From NCBI GenBank assembly GCA_947253615.1, contig CAMYAA010000015.1, positions 1 through 9,809 on the forward strand: a stretch of DNA of 9,809 nt, in the 5' to 3' direction. Positions within the stretch are counted from its first letter, which is position 1. Each line of letters opens with the position of its first letter. The notes under the pieces were generated by a model. It saw only the letters and a list, made by a program, of their open reading frames with translations. It did no database searches and had not been told where the DNA came from. Below, piece by piece: positions 1 through 7,231 of this stretch. A program made the position numbers and the translations under genes. Source of the DNA: an uncultured Sutterellaceae bacterium (lineage in GTDB: Bacteria > Pseudomonadota > Gammaproteobacteria > Burkholderiales > Burkholderiaceae_F).

Positions 1-47
1 GAGATCTAGTACGGTCTCGTGGGCTCGGAGATGTGTATAAGAGACAG
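1..47 (+). other. Nextera library adapter (i7 side), not genomic
   Basis: Bases 14-28 match the Nextera read-2 adapter and bases 29-47 are the 19-bp Tn5 mosaic end AGATGTGTATAAGAGACAG. Bases 1-5 are the end of the P7 flow-cell sequence. Bases 6-13 (CTAGTACG) occupy the i7 index position and match, from memory, Nextera index N702. Genomic sequence begins at 48. This is a preparation artefact and not a transposon of the organism. Confidence 0.98.
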
Positions 48-63
48 GCTCTAAATTAGAGCA
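48..63. promoter_or_regulatory. Candidate NtrC enhancer site (palindrome, cut at its left edge)
   Basis: Bases 48-54 (GCTCTAA) and 56-62 (TTAGAGC) form a perfect 7-bp inverted repeat around A55. The outer bases fit GC-N11-GCA, the skeleton of NtrC sites (TGC-N11-GCA); the expected first T would lie at 47, which is adapter. The centre lies about 85 bp upstream of the predicted glnA transcript start, a usual enhancer distance. The inner bases do not match the classical ACC-N5-GGT, so the identity of the bound protein is inferred from position and symmetry only. Confidence 0.35.
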
Positions 64-113
64 GACTCCTCGACATGGCTGAAATAAAGGGCGATTTAAG
101 GCGTGTTTTTGTT

Positions 114-131
114 TTGGCACGATAGTTGCAA
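114..131 (+). promoter_or_regulatory. Sigma-54 (RpoN) promoter of glnA
   Basis: TGGCAC at 115-120, five bases, then TTGCA at 126-130 reproduces the -24/-12 consensus TGGCAC-N5-TTGCW without mismatch. The invariant GG (116-117) and GC (128-129) are separated by exactly 10 bases. Transcription should begin near 140, leaving a leader of about 84 bases before glnA. A sigma-54 promoter needs an activator ATPase; the ntrC gene downstream is the obvious candidate. The region 48-223 holds no other gene, and I found no convincing sigma-70 promoter in it. Confidence 0.93.
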
Positions 132-223
132 CACTATTTGCATGGCGTAAGAGAACGCTTATTGAATTTTCTCGTTACTGATTTCTTAGTGCTGATGAAA
201 CCAGCCTTTTAGGAGAACACAAC

Positions 224-1642
224 ATGACGACCACCACCCCTGCTGATGTCTTAGAGATGATCAAGGACAATGACGTAAAGTATGTTGACTTTCACGTCAC
301 GGACATGCTCGGCAAAGAAATGCATGTGAGCGTGCCTGCCCATGTGGTTAACGAAGATACCTTTGAAATGGGGCAGCCTTTTGACGGTTCGTCCTTCAGC
401 GGTTGGCGTGGAATTGAAGCCTCCGACATGCTTTTAATGCCGGACCCGAACACGGCTCGCATGGACCCGTTCCGAGAGGCCAACACGTTGGTTCTCCAGT
501 GCGATGTGCATGAACCGAACACGGGCAAGGGCTACGACCGTGACCCGCGTACGATCGCTCGTCGCGCTCAGGCTTATTTAGAATCCACGGGGATTGGTGA
601 CACGGCCTACTTTGGTCCGGAACCTGAATTCTTTATTTTCGACGGCATTCGTTGGGAACATGGTGCTGGTAAGTCTTCGTTCGAAATCGATAGCGAAGAA
701 GCACCGTGGTCTTCTGGCAAGCAGTTTGAAGGTGGCAACTTAGGTCACCGCAATCGCATGAAGGGTGGTTACTTCCCTGTGTCTCCGGTAGACAGTTTGG
801 TCGACATTCGTGCTGAAATGTGCACGTTGCTTGAACAGCAGGGTGTTCCTACTGAAATTCATCACCACGAAGTGGGTGGTGCTGGCCAGTGCGAAATCGG
901 TACGCGCTTTAGCACGTTGATCGAACGCGCTGACTGGACGCAGATTCTCAAGTACACGGTTCATAACGTCGCTGCTGCTTATGGCAAGACGGCTACCTTT
1001 ATGCCTAAGCCCGTTGAAGGCGATAATGGCTCGGGCATGCACGTTCACCAGTCCATTTGGAAGGATGGCGTGAACCTCTTTAACGGTAACGGCTATGCTG
1101 GTTTGTCTGAAACCGCCTTGTTCTACATTGGTGGGATCATCAAGCATGCTCGTGCCTTGAACGCAATTACGAACCCAGGGATCAACTCCTATCGTCGTTT
1201 AGTGCCTGGCTTTGAAGCGCCGGTGAAGTTGGCTTACTCCTCCTGCAACCGTTCTGCTTCGATCCGTATTCCTCACGTGACGAATCCGAAGGCTCGTCGT
1301 ATTGAAGTGCGCTTCCCGGACCCGCTTTGCAACTCCTACTTAGGCTTTGCCGCCTTGTTGATGGCTGGTTTGGACGGTATCCAGAACCGTATCGATCCGG
1401 GTGAAGCCGCGACGAAGAATCTTTATGATTTACCGCCTGAAGAAAACGCCAAGATCCCGACCGTTTGCGCCTCGTTAGACGAAGCCTTAGGTTATTTGGA
1501 TCGTGACCGTGAATTCTTAACGCGCGGTGGTGTGTTTAGCGACGAATTCATTGATGCTTATATCGAGTTGAAGATGAAGGAAGTCACGCGTGCCCGTATG
1601 GCTGTAACTGCTCTTGACTTTGACTTGTACTACTCGCTCTAA
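224..1642 (+). CDS. glnA: Glutamine synthetase, type I (adenylylated GSI-beta)
   Basis: Cytoplasmic dodecameric enzyme that makes glutamine from glutamate, ammonia and ATP, the main entry point for ammonia when nitrogen is scarce. The 472-residue length is normal for the family. The N-terminal beta-grasp domain (about 15-105) ends before the catalytic domain, which shows GPEPEFF (131-137), HHHEVG (213-218), the ATP-loop [10 protein letters not shown] (268-277), NRSASIRIP (342-350) and the [10 protein letters not shown] segment (358-367). Tyr401 in NLYDLPPEE is the site modified by the adenylyltransferase GlnE, so activity is probably controlled after translation as well. The start is supported by AGGAG at 211-215, eight bases upstream. 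A sigma-54 promoter precedes it and an intrinsic terminator follows. Lysine codons are mostly AAG, unlike the more AAA-rich genes downstream, which fits high expression. Confidence 0.98.
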   Translation: MTTTTPADVLEMIKDNDVKYVDFHVTDMLGKEMHVSVPAHVVNEDTFEMGQPFDGSSFSGWRGIEASDMLLMPDPNTARMDPFREANTLVLQCDVHEPNTGKGYDRDPRTIARRAQAYLESTGIGDTAYFGPEPEFFIFDGIRWEHGAGKSSFEIDSEEAPWSSGKQFEGGNLGHRNRMKGGYFPVSPVDSLVDIRAEMCTLLEQQGVPTEIHHHEVGGAGQCEIGTRFSTLIERADWTQILKYTVHNVAAAYGKTATFMPKPVEGDNGSGMHVHQSIWKDGVNLFNGNGYAGLSETALFYIGGIIKHARALNAITNPGINSYRRLVPGFEAPVKLAYSSCNRSASIRIPHVTNPKARRIEVRFPDPLCNSYLGFAALLMAGLDGIQNRIDPGEAATKNLYDLPPEENAKIPTVCASLDEALGYLDRDREFLTRGGVFSDEFIDAYIELKMKEVTRARMAVTALDFDLYYSL

Positions 1643-1643
1643 T
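1614..1643 (+). promoter_or_regulatory. Possible sigma-70 promoter at the 3' end of glnA
   Basis: TTGACT (1614-1619, five of six to consensus) and TCTAAT (1638-1643, five of six) are separated by 18 bases. It could supply nitrogen-independent transcription of ntrBC. Against it, both boxes overlap glnA coding sequence and any transcript would first meet the terminator at 1681-1727. The match may be coincidental. Confidence 0.25.
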
Positions 1644-1680
1644 GAAGTGAGCCTCGGCTACGTCTAGTTAGTTACGTTCG

Positions 1681-1727
1681 AAAGGGAGTCGAAGCGCTCA
1701 AATTAGCGTCTTTTACTCCCTTTTTTT
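1681..1727 (+). terminator. Intrinsic terminator after glnA
   Basis: AAAGGGAGT (1681-1689) pairs perfectly with ACTCCCTTT (1715-1723), and seven T residues run from 1721 to 1727. The 25-base loop contains a small inner stem, CGCT (1695-1698) with AGCG (1705-1708). The placement between glnA and ntrB matches the arrangement in enteric glnALG, where it keeps glutamine synthetase far more abundant than its regulators. Confidence 0.9.
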
Positions 1728-1741
1728 GCAAGTTTCGATCC

Positions 1742-2884
1742 ATGAGTGCCCCCATGACAACAACGAAAAGCTCTCCAACCCTCGAGGCGTGGGACAGTTT
1801 GGCGACCGCTTTATTAATCGTGAACGGACGCGGGGTGGTGTTTTGGGCGAATCGAGCGGCGGAAGGGTTGATCGGTCGACCTCGTAAAGGGTTGATTGAT
1901 TTATCGGTTGGTGAAGTTTTACCCGAGGCGAGTTCGTGGTTTGTGGGACGTGAAGGCTCTGAACGATCGAGCCTCGCAGAGGTGAGTTTGGAGCGGTATT
2001 TGCCCGGCGGCGTGCGCTCTCCACTTCGTTCTCGAGTAACGCTAGTACCGCTGGCTTCTTCGATGATTGAGACGGTCGAGGGGTGTGATCCTTCGCTTGA
2101 ATATTTACTCATTGAAATCATTCCGATTGAAGATACCCTTCAACTTGAACGTGACGAAATGGGCGCCAAGCTCTTGGAAGCCAATCGTGAGATTCTTCGC
2201 AATTTAGCCCACGAAATTAAAAATCCGTTAGGGGGTATTCGTGGGGCGGCACAGCTCCTCGAAGCGGTTTTGTCCGACCCAGCGGATAAAGAATGCACGC
2301 AAATCATCATTGAAGAAGTGGGGCGCCTTCAGAGTCTAGTGGATCGCTTCTTGGCGCCATATCGAACGCCCAAAAATGATGAGCTCGTCAACGTGCATGA
2401 ATTGCTCGAACATGTGAAAAGTTTAGTGAAGCTTGAATACGGGGATAAGGTTCGTCTTGACCGAGATTACGACATTTCTGCCCCGGCGATTCAAGCGGAC
2501 AAATCGCGTTTAACGCAAGTATTTTTGAATTTAGTGCAAAACGCTGCTCAAGCCCTATTGGAGTCTGATTATCCACTCGAGGGACCTAAAACCATCCTGA
2601 TGAAAACCCGTTTAGTGCGTGACGCACTCGTGGGTAATAACCGTGTTCGTCAGGCTTTAGCGGTGGATATCGTGGATAACGGCCCTGGGATTAAGGCTGA
2701 GATTAAGGACAAGATCTTTTACCCCTTGGTGACGGGACGCGCCGATGGAACGGGCTTGGGCCTTTCCTTGGTTCAGACCTTTGTTCATCAAGCCGGTGGC
2801 ACGTTGAGTGTTGATAGCCATCCTGGCCACACGTGCTTTAAGGTGATTTTGCCTTTGCCAGAGCGTAAGAAACGCACTGAATGA
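1742..2884 (+). CDS. ntrB: Nitrogen sensor histidine kinase/phosphatase NtrB
   Basis: Cytoplasmic kinase that phosphorylates NtrC when nitrogen is low and dephosphorylates it when PII (GlnB) is bound. It has 380 residues, slightly longer than the enteric protein, and no membrane segment. A PAS-like sensor region covers about 15-130. The H-box is NLAHEIKNPLGGIRGAAQ, with His157 the likely phosphorylated residue. The N-box Asn267 (LNLVQNAAQ), G1 motif DNGPGI (312-317) and G2 motif GTGLGLSL (336-343) are all intact, so it should be active. The start at 1742 has no clear ribosome binding site and lies only 15 bases after the terminator T-run; ATG at 1754 is an alternative. The stop codon overlaps the first possible ntrC ATG. 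Expression therefore probably depends on terminator read-through or a weak local promoter. Confidence 0.96.
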   Translation: MSAPMTTTKSSPTLEAWDSLATALLIVNGRGVVFWANRAAEGLIGRPRKGLIDLSVGEVLPEASSWFVGREGSERSSLAEVSLERYLPGGVRSPLRSRVTLVPLASSMIETVEGCDPSLEYLLIEIIPIEDTLQLERDEMGAKLLEANREILRNLAHEIKNPLGGIRGAAQLLEAVLSDPADKECTQIIIEEVGRLQSLVDRFLAPYRTPKNDELVNVHELLEHVKSLVKLEYGDKVRLDRDYDISAPAIQADKSRLTQVFLNLVQNAAQALLESDYPLEGPKTILMKTRLVRDALVGNNRVRQALAVDIVDNGPGIKAEIKDKIFYPLVTGRADGTGLGLSLVQTFVHQAGGTLSVDSHPGHTCFKVILPLPERKKRTE

Positions 2885-2890
2885 CCCCAA

Positions 2891-2899
2891 AGAGGAGAG
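2891..2899 (+). promoter_or_regulatory. Ribosome binding site deciding the ntrC start
   Basis: AGAGGAGAG contains AGGAG at 2893-2897, seven bases before ATG 2905. The ATG at 2881 would place this purine run inside the coding sequence and has no comparable site of its own. NtrC proteins also usually begin just before the IWVVDDD strand, which fits 2905. Confidence 0.8.
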
Positions 2900-2904
2900 T
2901 TGAA

Positions 2905-4407
2905 ATGAAACCGTTAGATACTGCATCCCCGATTTGGGTCGTTGATGATGATAAATCCATTCGTTGGGTGTTAGAACGTGCTTTAACGCGTGCGGGCGAA
3001 AGCGTTCGTTTATTTGATAACGCTTTAGATGTTCAAAAGCATATGGAGCTTGAAGAACCCGCCGTGCTTGTGAGCGATATTCGTATGCCAGGACTTTCCG
3101 GGACGGATTTGCTCGCTTGGGTGAAAGCCAATCATCCGGACGTCGCGGTCATTATCATGACGGCTTTCTCGGACTTGGATAGCGCGGTGTCGGCGTTTCA
3201 AGGCGGGGCATTTGATTATTTAGCAAAGCCTTTTGAATTGGCGACCGCTTTGGAATTGATTGCACGCGCGAAAGAAGAAAGTTTGCGTAAGCGCGAGGCT
3301 TATGAAAAAGAAAATGCTGTTAATGGCAAGGCGCCGAAATCCGATGCGCCGACGTTGATTGGCCGTGCCGCGGCCATGCAGGACGTTTTTCGTGCCATTG
3401 GTCGTCTTTCCCAGAGTAATGTGACCGTTCTTGTGACGGGGGAAAGTGGGACGGGTAAGGAAGTGATTGCTCGTTCTATTTGGCAGCACAGCCAGCGCGC
3501 CAAAGCTCCTTTTATTGCGATCAATATGGGGGCTATTCCTCGCGAACTTCTCGAAAGTGAATTATTCGGACACGAGAAAGGGGCCTTTACGGGGGCGAGT
3601 GCTCAGCGTTTAGGGCGTTTTGAACAGGCCCAAGGCGGGACGATTTTTTTAGATGAAATCGGTGAAATGCCGATGGAATTGCAGACCGCTTTGTTGCGTG
3701 TTTTGAGCAATGGAACGTTCTATCGTGTGGGTGGTCATCAGCCCATTCATGCAGACGTTCGTGTGATTGCGGCGACGAACCGTAATTTGGAAGAGCGTGT
3801 GCGTCAGGGACAGTTCCGCGAAGACTTATATCATCGTTTAAACGTGATTCGTTTACGTCTTCCGTCTTTGCGTGAACGTCGTGAAGATATTGGGCCTTTG
3901 GCGGAGCATTTCTTGGCCTTAGCGGCGACTGAATTGAATGTGGAACCGAAGGTGTTGTCGCCTGAGGCCCGTGAAGTGCTTGAAAAGGCGTGTCCGTTCC
4001 CAGGCAATATTCGTCAATTAGAGAACTTATGCCGCTGGTTGACCGTGATGGCGCCGGCGAAAGTGGTGACAGTTAACGATTTGCCGCCCGATGCCTTTGA
4101 GCCTTTGCGTGATGAAGAATTCATCGCTGCTCCACGCGTGGATACGATGGATGCTAATGATATGGGGTCGATCAACGTAGGACGCCCCTCATCCTCTTGG
4201 AAAGAATCGTTAAAAACGGAGCTTTCTAAAGCCTTAATTGATGGGAAGACGGGGTTGTGGGATACCTTTAATACCGAATTCGAACGCGTGGTTTTCTCAA
4301 CAACGCTGGAGTCGTGTCATGGTTCTCGCCAAGAGACGGCAGAAAAGCTTGGAGTGGGACGTAATACCGTGACGCGTAAGATCAAGGAATTAGAGATCGA
4401 TGCCTAA
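2905..4407 (+). CDS. ntrC: Nitrogen regulation response regulator NtrC (sigma-54 activator)
   Basis: DNA-binding activator that, once phosphorylated by NtrB, oligomerises at enhancers and hydrolyses ATP to open sigma-54 promoters, including the one upstream of glnA. From the chosen start it has 500 residues. The receiver domain (about 10-125) has the acidic cluster DDD at 14-16, phosphoacceptor Asp58 in VSDIRMPG and Lys108. The AAA+ domain (about 150-385) has Walker A GESGTGKE (179-186), the sigma-54 contact loop GAFTGA (226-231), Walker B GTIFLDEIG (245-253) and PFPGNIRQLEN (364-374). A linker leads to a Fis-type helix-turn-helix (about 474-497, RQETAEKLGVGRNTVTRK). All key residues are present. 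The alternative ATG at 2881 overlaps the ntrB stop and would add eight residues; the strong ribosome binding site favours 2905. Its last codons overlap the next gene. Confidence 0.97.
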   Translation: MKPLDTASPIWVVDDDKSIRWVLERALTRAGESVRLFDNALDVQKHMELEEPAVLVSDIRMPGLSGTDLLAWVKANHPDVAVIIMTAFSDLDSAVSAFQGGAFDYLAKPFELATALELIARAKEESLRKREAYEKENAVNGKAPKSDAPTLIGRAAAMQDVFRAIGRLSQSNVTVLVTGESGTGKEVIARSIWQHSQRAKAPFIAINMGAIPRELLESELFGHEKGAFTGASAQRLGRFEQAQGGTIFLDEIGEMPMELQTALLRVLSNGTFYRVGGHQPIHADVRVIAATNRNLEERVRQGQFREDLYHRLNVIRLRLPSLRERREDIGPLAEHFLALAATELNVEPKVLSPEAREVLEKACPFPGNIRQLENLCRWLTVMAPAKVVTVNDLPPDAFEPLRDEEFIAAPRVDTMDANDMGSINVGRPSSSWKESLKTELSKALIDGKTGLWDTFNTEFERVVFSTTLESCHGSRQETAEKLGVGRNTVTRKIKELEIDA

Positions 4408-4939
4408 GGGATCAGCAACGAAGAGCACGGAAGCAAAGCCTTCTCGTCGTACGGCAAAAAAGAAGCCTCACGAAGAGAAGGTTCGAGTGCTTTTGGTTTT
4501 CCCGCCAGATATCTTGGAGAAGCCCTCTGTTGTTTTAACGGCTAAACAATGGCTGCAGAAGGGAGGCTTGGATTTAAAGGCTGCTGAGGTTAATCAAGTG
4601 GCCTGGCCAGAGGCGTGGGAAGGACCTTCTCATGGGCCTCAACGCATTCCACAACTTATCGATCATAAGGATCTACTACAACGTTATTTGTTGGAACACG
4701 AGCCCCAGGTTTTGGTTTTCTTTTCGAGCGTACTTTGGGAGGCTTTTGAGGGTGTTGACGCAAGCTTAGAGTGGAAGTCTCCGTTGGAAAGAGGGCACTC
4801 TTTGCTTGATGGGCGTCTTAAAACGTGGATTCAGCGACGTAGTGCTGGTGTTGTCATAGGACTTCCTGTCCCATCACGAGTGACCAATGAAAGCTGGACT
4901 CAGGATTTAATTAAGGCATTACAAAGCGTTTTTAAGTAA
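4400..4939 (+). CDS. Hypothetical protein co-translated with ntrC
   Basis: I do not recognise this 179-residue protein. It starts eight bases inside the end of ntrC, so it is very likely in the same transcript and perhaps translationally coupled. The first 27 residues are basic and low in complexity (many Lys, Arg, Ser, Thr), followed by a compact alternating beta/alpha region: strand VRVLLVFPP (28-36), strand QVLVFFSSVLW (102-112) and strand GVVIGLPVP (149-157), each followed by a helix-like stretch. There is no signal peptide or membrane segment, so it should be cytoplasmic. The late PxxLVFF strand and the terminal LPVPSR turn faintly recall the layout of uracil-DNA-glycosylase-like folds, but catalytic motifs are not evident and I would not assign that function. 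Reading frame length, overlap and codon use similar to its neighbours argue that it is a real gene. Confidence 0.85.
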   Translation: MPKGSATKSTEAKPSRRTAKKKPHEEKVRVLLVFPPDILEKPSVVLTAKQWLQKGGLDLKAAEVNQVAWPEAWEGPSHGPQRIPQLIDHKDLLQRYLLEHEPQVLVFFSSVLWEAFEGVDASLEWKSPLERGHSLLDGRLKTWIQRRSAGVVIGLPVPSRVTNESWTQDLIKALQSVFK

Positions 4940-4984
4940 CCATCATTGAACCTGTTACGAATCCTTATATCTCTACTATCTTTC

Positions 4985-5013
4985 CCGACTTTCTCTCGCG
5001 AATTGTCTATACT
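4985..5013 (+). promoter_or_regulatory. Candidate sigma-70 promoter of the sialic acid operon
   Basis: TATACT at 5008-5013 matches the -10 consensus at five of six positions. Seventeen bases upstream, CCGACT (4985-4990) keeps the GAC core of the -35 box (three of six). Transcription would start near 5020, about 26 bases before neuB. The gap 4940-5045 has no recognisable terminator, so read-through from the ntrC operon is also possible. Confidence 0.5.
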
Positions 5014-5045
5014 CCGAGCCATAAACTCATGTCCTAGGTGTACTC

Positions 5046-6080
5046 ATGAAGATTGGCTCGATTATTGTTTCTCCAGAATCGCCACTGGTTATCCCAGAAA
5101 TTGGCATTAATCACAATGGCTCCATAGAAGTGGCTAAAGCCATGGCTTTGTCTGCTTATCGAGCGGGCGCTAAGTTGATTAAGCATCAAACGCACATTGT
5201 TGAAGACGAGATGAGTCATGTTGCTAAATCCGTCATTCCTGGGAATGCGGATATATCGATCTATGACATCATGGCCCAATGTGCTCTTTCTGAAGAGGAA
5301 GAGCTGGAATTTAAACAGTACGTCGAATCTTTAGGGATGGTGTTTTTAAGCACGCCATTTTCGCGAGCAGCAGCTGACCGCTTGGAAGCGTTTGGCGTGG
5401 CTGCGTACAAGATTGGTTCAGGGGAAATGAATAATCATCCGTTGATTGATCATGTGGCTTCTTTTGGGAAACCTATGATTGTCTCGACGGGGATGAATGA
5501 CCTCAAAGCGGTTGAAAAAACTGTCAACATTCTTGAGCGTCGTGGAGTTCAATATGCCTTGATGCACACGACGAATCTCTACCCAACACAACCTGCTCAA
5601 GTTCGCTTGGGTGCTATGCAGCAATTGATGGAAGCGTTCCCTGGTGTGCCTGTTGGGCTTTCGGATCATACCTGTAGTAACGCCGCGGCCATGGCAGCCA
5701 TTACGCTTGGCGCTTCGTTGGTCGAACGTCACTACACGGATGTGATGACACGTCAAGGTCCTGATATTGTTTGTTCGATGGATGAAAATGCTTTGGGTGA
5801 GCTCATTCAAGCTGCTCACGATATTCCTTTAATGCGTGGTGGCAAGAAAGAAGCATTACCCGAAGAGCAAGTGACGATTGATTTTGCTTTTGCAACCGTG
5901 GTCAGTATTAAACCCATTAAAAAGGGTGAACTCTTTACTAAGGATAACCTTTGGGTTAAACGTCCGGGTACGGGGCCGATTTTGGCTGAGCACTATGAGT
6001 CCATTTTGGGTAAACATGCCTCATGCGATATTGCGCTCGATGAGCACTTGTCGCCAGAAATGATTTCCGAGGGTTTGTAA
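5046..6080 (+). CDS. neuB: N-acetylneuraminate synthase NeuB
   Basis: Condenses N-acetylmannosamine with phosphoenolpyruvate to give N-acetylneuraminic acid (Neu5Ac) in the cytoplasm. The 344 residues comprise a TIM-barrel (about 14-270) and a C-terminal antifreeze-like SAF domain (about 280-342). Visible family features are EIGINHNGS (18-26), the substrate loop STPFSRAAA (102-110), KIGSGE (122-127), STGM (147-150), SDHT with metal ligand His208, ERHYTD with metal ligand His229, GPD (238-240), and KRPGTG with Arg306 in the SAF domain. The stretch [12 protein letters not shown] (46-57) followed by VIPGNAD (63-69) is, from memory, typical of the Campylobacter jejuni NeuB1 type rather than of E. 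coli NeuB; legionaminate or pseudaminate synthases are possible but less likely given the partner genes. AGGTG at 5036-5040 is the ribosome binding site. It is the first gene of four and abuts neuC. Confidence 0.93.
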   Translation: MKIGSIIVSPESPLVIPEIGINHNGSIEVAKAMALSAYRAGAKLIKHQTHIVEDEMSHVAKSVIPGNADISIYDIMAQCALSEEEELEFKQYVESLGMVFLSTPFSRAAADRLEAFGVAAYKIGSGEMNNHPLIDHVASFGKPMIVSTGMNDLKAVEKTVNILERRGVQYALMHTTNLYPTQPAQVRLGAMQQLMEAFPGVPVGLSDHTCSNAAAMAAITLGASLVERHYTDVMTRQGPDIVCSMDENALGELIQAAHDIPLMRGGKKEALPEEQVTIDFAFATVVSIKPIKKGELFTKDNLWVKRPGTGPILAEHYESILGKHASCDIALDEHLSPEMISEGL

Positions 6081-7226
6081 ATGACCAATGCATCTCCTAA
6101 AAAATTAGTTTTTCTGACGGGAACCCGTGCTGATTTTGGAAAGCTCTTGAGTTTGCTTCAAGCGCTTGATAAAGATCCACGGTTTGATCTCTATGTTTAC
6201 GTGACGGGGATGCATCTTTCCAAAGAGCACGGGAGTACGTATCTTGCTGTGGAACGCTATGGCTTTAAGCATACGTTTGTGGACTATAGCTCCTACGCGC
6301 CTCGAGCTTCGATGAGCGTGAAGCTAGGGACTATCGTGACAAGCTTTTCTCGTTACGTTGAGCATGTTGAGCCGGATATGATTGTGGTTCATGGTGACCG
6401 ATTGGAAGCTATGGCTGGGGCGCTTGTTGCTTCTTTGAACCATATTCGCTTGGCTCATATTGAGGGCGGTGAGATTACCGGCACGATTGATGAATCGTTG
6501 CGCCATTCGATTACGAAGTTAGCTAATGAGCATTTCGTCGCTAATGAAGAGGCTCGAGAAACGTTATTGAAGTTGGGTGAGCCTAGCAATCGAATTTTTG
6601 TGATTGGGTCGCCCGATATGGATGCAATGGCTGTGGCTCGACAAGGAGATTTGGCTGAGGTTAAGGCTCATTATGCTATCCCGTTTGATCATTACGGGAT
6701 TGCTTTGTTTCATCCAACGACAACGGAATATAAAGAAGTGGGTCATCAGGCGCAATCCTTTGTTGGAGCGCTGAAAAAGAGTGGCCTCAATTGGGTTGTG
6801 ATCTATCCCAATAATGACTTGGGTTACGAAGAAATTCTGTATGCGTACAAGGCGCTAGAAGGGGACTCGCGTTTTCGCGTCATTCCTTCCCTTCGGTTTA
6901 TGTCGTTTTTGACGCTCTTGGCTAATGCTGATGTCATGGTGGGTAACTCTTCGGCGGGGATTCGAGAAACCTGTGTTTATGGGATTCCGACCGTCGATAT
7001 AGGGACGCGCCAAAATGGTCGTTACAATCTAACTGACGTAAAAAACATTGCTCATAGCTCTTACGAGGAGTGCGATATCTTAGAGGCCATTAATAGTCGT
7101 AATGAGCGTCGTCTAGAGTCGTCTAATTGGGGAGACGGTCACTCTGACGAGAAGTTTATGAGTATTGTTGAGACTGAAGCGTTTTGGCAGACGCCATTAC
7201 AAAAAAGATTAAAGTTTGGAGACTAA
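6081..7226 (+). CDS. neuC: UDP-N-acetylglucosamine 2-epimerase (hydrolysing) NeuC
   Basis: Converts UDP-GlcNAc to ManNAc plus UDP, the first committed step to Neu5Ac, in the cytoplasm. The 381 residues form a single GT-B-like epimerase fold of normal length. Motifs seen are FLTGTRAD (11-18), VVHGDR (102-107), AHIEGGEITGTIDE (125-138), IGSPD (175-179), FHPTTTE (210-216), YPNND (242-246), GNSSAGIRE (288-296) and GTRQNGR (308-314). These are the hydrolysing NeuC type, not the non-hydrolysing WecB type. A legionaminate-pathway enzyme using a GDP-sugar would look related, but no other legionaminate genes are present. The ATG follows the neuB stop directly with no intervening base; GAGGG at 6069-6073 inside neuB serves as ribosome binding site. 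It feeds NeuB with ManNAc, so no separate ManNAc source is needed. Confidence 0.93.
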   Translation: MTNASPKKLVFLTGTRADFGKLLSLLQALDKDPRFDLYVYVTGMHLSKEHGSTYLAVERYGFKHTFVDYSSYAPRASMSVKLGTIVTSFSRYVEHVEPDMIVVHGDRLEAMAGALVASLNHIRLAHIEGGEITGTIDESLRHSITKLANEHFVANEEARETLLKLGEPSNRIFVIGSPDMDAMAVARQGDLAEVKAHYAIPFDHYGIALFHPTTTEYKEVGHQAQSFVGALKKSGLNWVVIYPNNDLGYEEILYAYKALEGDSRFRVIPSLRFMSFLTLLANADVMVGNSSAGIRETCVYGIPTVDIGTRQNGRYNLTDVKNIAHSSYEECDILEAINSRNERRLESSNWGDGHSDEKFMSIVETEAFWQTPLQKRLKFGD

Positions 7227-7231
7227 TTCCA

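Noticed and set aside
29..47. Tn5-like mosaic ends at both edges as signs of a native transposon
   Set aside because: They are joined to Illumina adapter and index sequence, so they come from tagmentation during library preparation.
162..190. Sigma-70-like pair TTGAAT and CTTAGT upstream of glnA
   Set aside because: The -10 hexamer matches only three of six positions, and the pair lies downstream of a perfect sigma-54 promoter.
740..1147. 135-codon reverse-strand reading frame inside glnA
   Set aside because: It lies wholly opposite conserved glutamine synthetase codons and has no recognisable domain; an antisense shadow.
1672..2121. 149-codon reverse-strand reading frame over the glnA terminator and ntrB 5' end
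   Set aside because: It covers the terminator hairpin and the NtrB sensor region; low-complexity Ser/Thr/Arg composition and no motif.
2881..2904. Upstream in-frame ATG for ntrC overlapping the ntrB stop
   Set aside because: ATG 2905 has a strong AGGAG seven bases upstream and matches the usual NtrC N-terminus; 2881 remains possible but less likely.
7184..7231. Upstream in-frame ATG for neuA
   Set aside because: It would add 16 residues encoded within neuC and unlike the family; ATG 7232 immediately precedes the conserved IPARGGSK loop.
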